A stretch of 64,000 nt of DNA from an uncultured Oscillospiraceae bacterium (GTDB taxonomy: Bacteria; Bacillota; Clostridia; Oscillospirales; Oscillospiraceae). Positions within the stretch are counted from its first letter, which is position 1, and every line of letters starts with the position of its first letter. Shown here one piece after another: positions 59,571 to 64,000 of the stretch. The stretch spans positions 1 through 64,000 of the forward strand of contig CANQQU010000004.1 of assembly GCA_947626085.1 (NCBI GenBank). Reading direction: 5' to 3'. The notes beneath the pieces were generated by a model. That model worked only from the letters and a program-made list of their open reading frames with translations, made no database searches and had not been told where the DNA came from. Position numbers and translations under genes: made by a program.

Positions 59571-62500
59571 ATGAATGAAAATAACGCAATGGTAACGGCA
59601 GAACAATCGGCAACAGATATCGTTCCCTCTGAAAAAGCGTTGGCGGAAGCATTGGATACAGCCAATAAAATGGTTCGTATGCAATACTTGGCGGAGCTTG
59701 ACAAAATGGAGATCATTCCTCTGTCTGACAAGGAGAAGAGGATCGCGCCAGAATCAAAGGTCCGGCTCTATCACATGGCTTGCCTGACTTATGATGAAAA
59801 TGAAAGCATCTCTGAGAAGCTGTCCGGCGTGTTTAATTCAATAGCCGGCTACGACGCCACGGCAGTCTTTATTTTGAAACATGACGGAAGCAAAACCGAT
59901 CTGTATATGGGCACCGCTTGCGATGATCCGCAAAAAGTTCAGCTTGCTTCCAGGACCTTCTCTCGCGCCCTTTCCGGAAACTTTCCAGGTTGTATTTCCG
60001 AAAGCACAACGGAAGAAGAAGTTAAAGAATTGCTCGACAATGTAATGGATTATGACCAGGAGGATTCTTTGGCAATCGCCTCTATTTCAAGCATCGCCTC
60101 CACCAGAGGCGAAGGAGCGACCTATCTACAGGGTATGGAAAAGCTTGTGGATGGTATGAACGGCATTCCTTTTAACCTTGTTATTTTAGCGTCCGCTTTA
60201 TCTCATCAGACGATCTCGGCTATGAAAAACGGCTATGAGAATCTTTATACGCAACTAACGCCGTTCCATAAGTTGAGCGCGTCCATGTCGGATACAGATA
60301 CGCAGAGCTTTTCTCGTTCTATCGGCGAATCCCTTTCTCAAACCATGACGACCTCCGAGGGAAGTACCGATTCGACAACCGATTCTACCAGCATGACGCG
60401 TACACTGACAAGAACAAAGCAAGATGAAAAGACGAAAAAGGATAAGGCTGTTGACATTTTCGCGGCTGCCGCAAACGTAGCCGGCGCTGTCGGCGGCGCG
60501 GTTCTTGGCGGTGGTGATTTTATCTTCGCGAGTGTCGGCGGCAGCATTGGCGGCGCGATCGGCAGAGCGGCTCAAACAATGATTCAATCTCCCGTCGCAA
60601 GCACCTCTGAAGGTTCTTCCGAAAACACGGGTATTTCCATCAGCAAGGGCAAAAACTATTCCGAAAGCAAAGCGGAAGGAAAGACAGATACCACAACGGA
60701 TACGATGGGCGATTCACGCTCTACCGGAAAAACCATGCAGTATTCCATGGAAAATCGGTCCGTAGGAAGTCTGCTCTCCGCGATTGATGTTCATATCAAC
60801 CGCTTGACTGCTTGTGAAGGGAATGGCGCGTTTCAATGCGCGGCATATCTAATGGCGGCGGATCAAGCTACCGCAAGAATGGGCGCCAGCTTGTATCGTT
60901 CTTTACTGACGGGTTCGTCGCCCGAAACAAGTGTTTCTTATGTGAATGTGTGGCAGGAACACAAGGACACCGCGTTGCTCTGCGAATATTTTAAGCATAT
61001 GAAGCATCCTCGTTTTTCTGTAGGAAATGAGCTTTTAGGCGATGTTACCGCGACGACCACAGCTTCTTCCCAGGATCTTCCTTTGCATTTCGCGTGGCCC
61101 AGAAAGTCTCTGCCCGGTTTGATGGTCACTTCTCACGCCGAGTTTTCTCGTGACATCATTAAAACTGCCGACAACGACGCCGGCGTGGTGATCGGTAATA
61201 TTACACATATGGGCAGCGTAAGTGACAGCAAAGTAAGTTTGTCCTTGAATGAACTTAGAAAACACACATTTATCGCGGGTCAGCCTGGCTCCGGTAAATC
61301 CAATTTCTGTTATGTTCTTCTGGATCGATTGGCAAAAAGCGGTGTGAGCTTCCTTGTTGTTGAACCCGCAAAGGGCGAGTACTCTACTGTTTTTGGCGGC
61401 AGAGACGATGTGAATGTTTATGGAACAAACAGCAAATATACGCCGGTGCTGTCCATCAATCCGTTTGCGTTCCCGGATGGAGTCGATGTTCTTGAACATA
61501 TGGACAGGATCATTGAAGTGTTCAACGCTAGCTGGCCGATGTACGCGGCGATGCCCGCCATATTAAAGGACGCCCTTGAACAGGTTTATATTTCGTGCGG
61601 TTGGGATCTGCTCACAAGCACCTGCTCTCACAAGGTTCCTGTTTTCCCAACATTCGCGGACCTGCTGGATATTTTGCCAAGAGTCATCAGGGACGCCGCC
61701 TATTCGCAGGAGGTCACAAGCAATTATATCGGCTCGTTGGTAACGCGTGTTAAGTCTATGACCAACGGCATCTGTGGACAGATTTTCTGCTCCCAGGAGA
61801 TCGACAACAAAAAGCTGTTTGACGAAAACACCATCATCGACATCAGCCGCATTGGTTCCGGCGAGACAAAAGCTTTGATCATGGGTATTTTGATCATTCG
61901 TCTGCAGGAGCATCGTTCCTGTAAACGCACTGGGATCAATCAAGATCTGCGCCACGTTACGCTCCTGGAAGAAGCGCACCATTTGCTGAGAGCGACATCC
62001 GGCGCGCAATCTATGGAAAGCGCTAATCTTCGTGGAATGTCTGTCGAGATCCTGACCAACGCCATCGCGGAAATGCGCACATACGGTGAGGGCTTCATTA
62101 TCGCCGACCAAACGCCGTCTATTATGTCCGAAGCGGTGATCAGTAACACGGGTTCAAAAGTAATTTTCAGACTTCCAAACATTAAAGACCGTACCCCTGT
62201 CAGCGAAGCGGTTTCCCTGAACGCTTCTCAAATCGAAGAGATCGCGCGCCTGAATACCGGTGTGGCAGTCGTTCATCAAAGCGGATGGTTGAATCCTGTT
62301 TTGTGCAAAATCGATCTTTTCCCGCCCGAGGATTTCTGTCCGCTAGACTATACCCCCGACGAAGTGCCCAAAGAAATTCTGTTAAAAGCAAGAGGCGTGT
62401 TTCTGGAATTGCTGCTTTGCAAGAGAATGAAAACGGAAGCTCCGTCCAGGAAATACTGTGTAGACGCGATGGATCTACTGTCTTTAAGCCGGGACAAAAA

Positions 62501-62801
62501 CGACAAAAAGATCAGTCAGTACATCAAGGACTATCTCGCTACCGGGAAAATGGCAGCTTGGGATTCCTTTGATGAAATGTGCAGGATCGCGCGAACTTTG
62601 TTTGATTCAAACAAGCTGTTCAATCCATTCCCCACCGACGCCGCGGATTGGGACAAAAAAGCACGCGAATTTATGAAGGATTACGCCTACACAGACGAGG
62701 GCACTATTGCGGCTTTTCTTGCGGTTTTGATCATCAGCCGGAATTCTGTTAACCCACAGGCAAAGTCATTTTACTTCAAATGGTTAGCGAGCAAAGAGTG
62801 A
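59571..62801 (+). CDS. HerA/FtsK-type (DUF87) ATPase with Ser/Thr- and Gly-rich insert
   Basis: This 1076-residue protein has a C-terminal HerA-FtsK ATPase core: Walker A GQPGSGKSN near 570, Walker B TLLEEAH near 797, and IADQTPS and SKVIFRLPNIKDR further on (sensor and likely arginine finger). The N-terminal ~240 residues are mixed alpha/beta. Residues about 240-395 are unusual: Ser/Thr-rich stretches (SFSRSIGESLSQTMTTSEG, TDSTSMTRTLTRT; later SEGSSENTGISISKG) flank a hydrophobic Gly/Ala segment (ANVAGAVGGAVLGGGDFIFASVGGSIGGAIG) that could insert in a membrane. Family members form hexamers that pump DNA, RNA or protein. The substrate here is unknown. Confidence 0.88.
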   Translation: MNENNAMVTAEQSATDIVPSEKALAEALDTANKMVRMQYLAELDKMEIIPLSDKEKRIAPESKVRLYHMACLTYDENESISEKLSGVFNSIAGYDATAVFILKHDGSKTDLYMGTACDDPQKVQLASRTFSRALSGNFPGCISESTTEEEVKELLDNVMDYDQEDSLAIASISSIASTRGEGATYLQGMEKLVDGMNGIPFNLVILASALSHQTISAMKNGYENLYTQLTPFHKLSASMSDTDTQSFSRSIGESLSQTMTTSEGSTDSTTDSTSMTRTLTRTKQDEKTKKDKAVDIFAAAANVAGAVGGAVLGGGDFIFASVGGSIGGAIGRAAQTMIQSPVASTSEGSSENTGISISKGKNYSESKAEGKTDTTTDTMGDSRSTGKTMQYSMENRSVGSLLSAIDVHINRLTACEGNGAFQCAAYLMAADQATARMGASLYRSLLTGSSPETSVSYVNVWQEHKDTALLCEYFKHMKHPRFSVGNELLGDVTATTTASSQDLPLHFAWPRKSLPGLMVTSHAEFSRDIIKTADNDAGVVIGNITHMGSVSDSKVSLSLNELRKHTFIAGQPGSGKSNFCYVLLDRLAKSGVSFLVVEPAKGEYSTVFGGRDDVNVYGTNSKYTPVLSINPFAFPDGVDVLEHMDRIIEVFNASWPMYAAMPAILKDALEQVYISCGWDLLTSTCSHKVPVFPTFADLLDILPRVIRDAAYSQEVTSNYIGSLVTRVKSMTNGICGQIFCSQEIDNKKLFDENTIIDISRIGSGETKALIMGILIIRLQEHRSCKRTGINQDLRHVTLLEEAHHLLRATSGAQSMESANLRGMSVEILTNAIAEMRTYGEGFIIADQTPSIMSEAVISNTGSKVIFRLPNIKDRTPVSEAVSLNASQIEEIARLNTGVAVVHQSGWLNPVLCKIDLFPPEDFCPLDYTPDEVPKEILLKARGVFLELLLCKRMKTEAPSRKYCVDAMDLLSLSRDKNDKKISQYIKDYLATGKMAAWDSFDEMCRIARTLFDSNKLFNPFPTDAADWDKKAREFMKDYAYTDEGTIAAFLAVLIISRNSVNPQAKSFYFKWLASKE

Positions 62802-62843
62802 TTTAACAGAAAATGCGCCTTGAAGGGTCAAAAATTTACGAAA

Positions 62844-62873
62844 ACGAAATTTCGTGTAAAATGATGCTATACT
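62844..62873 (+). promoter_or_regulatory. Palindrome overlapping an extended -10 promoter
   Basis: The perfect palindrome ACGAAATTTCGT (62844-62855) occupies the -35 region of an extended -10 promoter (TGC-TATACT, 62865-62873). No usable -35 is present, so an activator or repressor at the palindrome is likely. Flanking TTTAC (62835-62839) and GTAAA (62856-62860) extend the dyad imperfectly. Confidence 0.6.
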
Positions 62874-62916
62874 TAGTATGGAATTAAAAAACAATAAAAA
62901 ATTGGAGGTAACGCAA

Positions 62917-63225
62917 ATGACAACCCAGGAAATTGTAAAGGAATTGGTCGAGAACAAAAAGCTTGACAAAGTGCAGGTGGAACGTGTAGCCGGAAAGATC
63001 GAAGCACTCTCCCCCGATATTCGAGAAGCATTTGAAAAGTGGATCAAAACAGATACCATCGCAAGCCCGGAATATGCTGGACATGATGTGAACTCCATTT
63101 TGAAGGCTCAGCCTCATTTAACGGTGCTTGCGGCGTACCTCTCCCTCGACTGGCTGAGACGTGATCCCGACGCCGCTAAAAGGGCTATTGAACACACGAA
63201 GCATGTGGTAAGGATCAAAAAATAA
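62917..63225 (+). CDS. Small helical protein, function unknown
   Basis: I do not recognise this 102-residue protein. The ATG at 62917 lies 9 bases after GGAGGT; an ATG at 62878 in the same frame lies at the likely transcription start. It is mostly helical: EIVKELVENKKLDKVQVERVAGKIEAL, DIREAFEKWIKT, then a hydrophobic helix VLAAYLSLDWLRRDPDAAKRAI and a basic tail. It precedes the metallopeptidase-like gene and could be its partner or a chaperone-like factor. Confidence 0.75.
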   Translation: MTTQEIVKELVENKKLDKVQVERVAGKIEALSPDIREAFEKWIKTDTIASPEYAGHDVNSILKAQPHLTVLAAYLSLDWLRRDPDAAKRAIEHTKHVVRIKK

Positions 63226-63280
63226 CCAACGTTCTCAAAAATTCATTCGGATGAAAATAAAGATACAGGAGGAATAAACG

Positions 63281-64000
63281 ATGTTGGAATCTGTTTTTGA
63301 CGGTACGCCCTCTGCAAGCAAAGGATTTAACGAAGGAATAAACGAGGTCCCCGAAAATAAAGAAATCAGAAATTCAGAAGGCGTCGAGTACAGCGAAGCG
63401 GATATTGAAAGGATCGAAACCGCCGCTGATATTATGGGCGAGATCTTTACCGACGAGGTAATTTCTAACTGGGAAAATCTCTCTGTCGAAGAAAGAACCG
63501 CTTATCTCGACAAATACTATGCTGAAGCGGGAGAAGCTCTTGGCATCGATACAAAGGGCGTGTACGTTGCTGATTTGTACGAGATGTACGGGTATGGCAC
63601 AATGGGCGTTAATTGCGGAGACGGCTATTTGGGGATCGACGTCAGGCTTGTGGAAGATCCTTCTCAGTTAAGCGAACTGTTGAATACTACCACCCACGAA
63701 ATGAGACATCAGCTTCAGACAGATGCTCTTAGAAATCCCGAGGCTTTCCCGGATATCCCCCAAGAGACGTTAGATCAGTGGGAATATGAATTTACCCATT
63801 ATGTTGACCCCTCCTATGATTTTGAGGGCTATCAGAGTCAAGCAATCGAAACAGACGCGAGAGCTTTTGCGGAAGAAGTTGTGGACGATTATCTGTCCGA
63901 GGCCGGTAATGGTACATATTTGATGGCGAAGTACGAAAGTGACATTTCCGCGGATGTGTTAACAGAGGACGAACAAGATTTTGACGGCATTGAAGCAATG
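63281..64000 (+). CDS. HExxH zincin-like metallopeptidase, 3' end cut by the window
   Basis: 240 codons are open to the window edge with no stop. GGAGGAATAAACG precedes the ATG. After an acidic N-terminal half (IERIETAADIMGEIFTDEVI) comes THEMRHQLQ with the zinc motif HEMRH (139-143), and about 50 residues on IETDARAFAEEV supplies a candidate third ligand (Glu190). This spacing matches small zincins that sit in toxins or processing peptidases. No signal peptide is visible. The C-terminal domain, which might define its role, lies outside. It is probably co-transcribed with the small helical protein. Confidence 0.8.
   Translation, partial: MLESVFDGTPSASKGFNEGINEVPENKEIRNSEGVEYSEADIERIETAADIMGEIFTDEVISNWENLSVEERTAYLDKYYAEAGEALGIDTKGVYVADLYEMYGYGTMGVNCGDGYLGIDVRLVEDPSQLSELLNTTTHEMRHQLQTDALRNPEAFPDIPQETLDQWEYEFTHYVDPSYDFEGYQSQAIETDARAFAEEVVDDYLSEAGNGTYLMAKYESDISADVLTEDEQDFDGIEAM

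Noticed and set aside
51230..64000. A prophage or conjugative element
   Set aside because: No capsid, terminase, portal, tail, relaxase or integrase genes are present. HerA-like ATPases occur in conjugation systems, but nothing else of such a system is seen in the window.

Overview
The window is a contiguous stretch of chromosome from a GC-rich, endospore-forming Gram-positive bacterium, most likely a Clostridia member of the Oscillospiraceae type. Supporting genes are spoVAD/spoVAE, spoIIR and spoIIID, the IreB-family phosphoprotein, AddAB rather than RecBCD, strong AGGAGG ribosome binding sites, and tightly packed operons with GTG/TTG starts. The taxonomic call is an inference from gene content.

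Layout: 0-5.9 kb holds pheS-pheT, ireB, a small unknown gene, a sugar-transfer type ATP-grasp gene and pcp. 5.9-7.6 kb is a spore block: spoVAD, spoVAE and a 43-residue Asn/Gln/Ser peptide. 7.6-15.9 kb runs leftwards: ispE, spoIIR, addB, addA. 16-23.8 kb holds a DUF378 protein, a divergent pair of membrane proteins (zinc ribbon/Ig-like and a Ser/Thr kinase with FN3-like ectodomain), a zinc-dependent phospholipase C-like protein and a UvrD-type helicase. 23.8-32.05 kb is a complete chorismate-Phe-Tyr operon (aroF, tyrA, aroB, aroA, aroC, pheA, aroE-aroK fusion, aroQ). It is preceded by a previously unannotated Tyr/Phe-rich leader peptide and a transcription attenuator. 32-41.6 kb holds an FtsX/MacB-type ABC pair, gtrA, a 2-hydroxyacid dehydrogenase, an AI-2E family permease, a threonine aldolase, spoIIID, a 67-residue protein and rlmH. 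41.6-50.7 kb holds PadR/HAAS/DUF4097 and ECF-sigma envelope-type operons, an XRE regulator with a two-subunit ABC exporter, and rsmE.

From about 50.9 kb to the right edge the sequence changes character. It is visibly more AT-rich, with different codon choice, and looks like a transferred island. It carries one compact operon of eight genes: three tandem dynamin-like GTPases (the second lacking a recognisable G3 motif), a LytTR DNA-binding protein with a degenerate receiver domain, a probable catalytically dead C39-like (papain-fold) protein, two unrecognised proteins, and a 1076-residue HerA/FtsK-type ATPase with an unusual Ser/Thr- and Gly-rich insert. A second short unit follows, with an extended -10 promoter overlapping a palindrome. 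It encodes a small helical protein and an HExxH metallopeptidase-like protein cut by the window end. The eight-gene dynamin-HerA operon is the best candidate for an undescribed system. The predicted functions are membrane remodelling plus an ATP-driven pump or translocase under a dedicated LytTR regulator, and no function for the whole is known to me.

The other strong regulatory signals are the aro leader attenuator, a palindrome around the padR -35 box, a palindrome on the -10 of the dehydrogenase promoter, an ECF-type promoter before the sigma factor gene, a sigma-E-like promoter before spoIIID, and three terminators sharing the same 3' arm.
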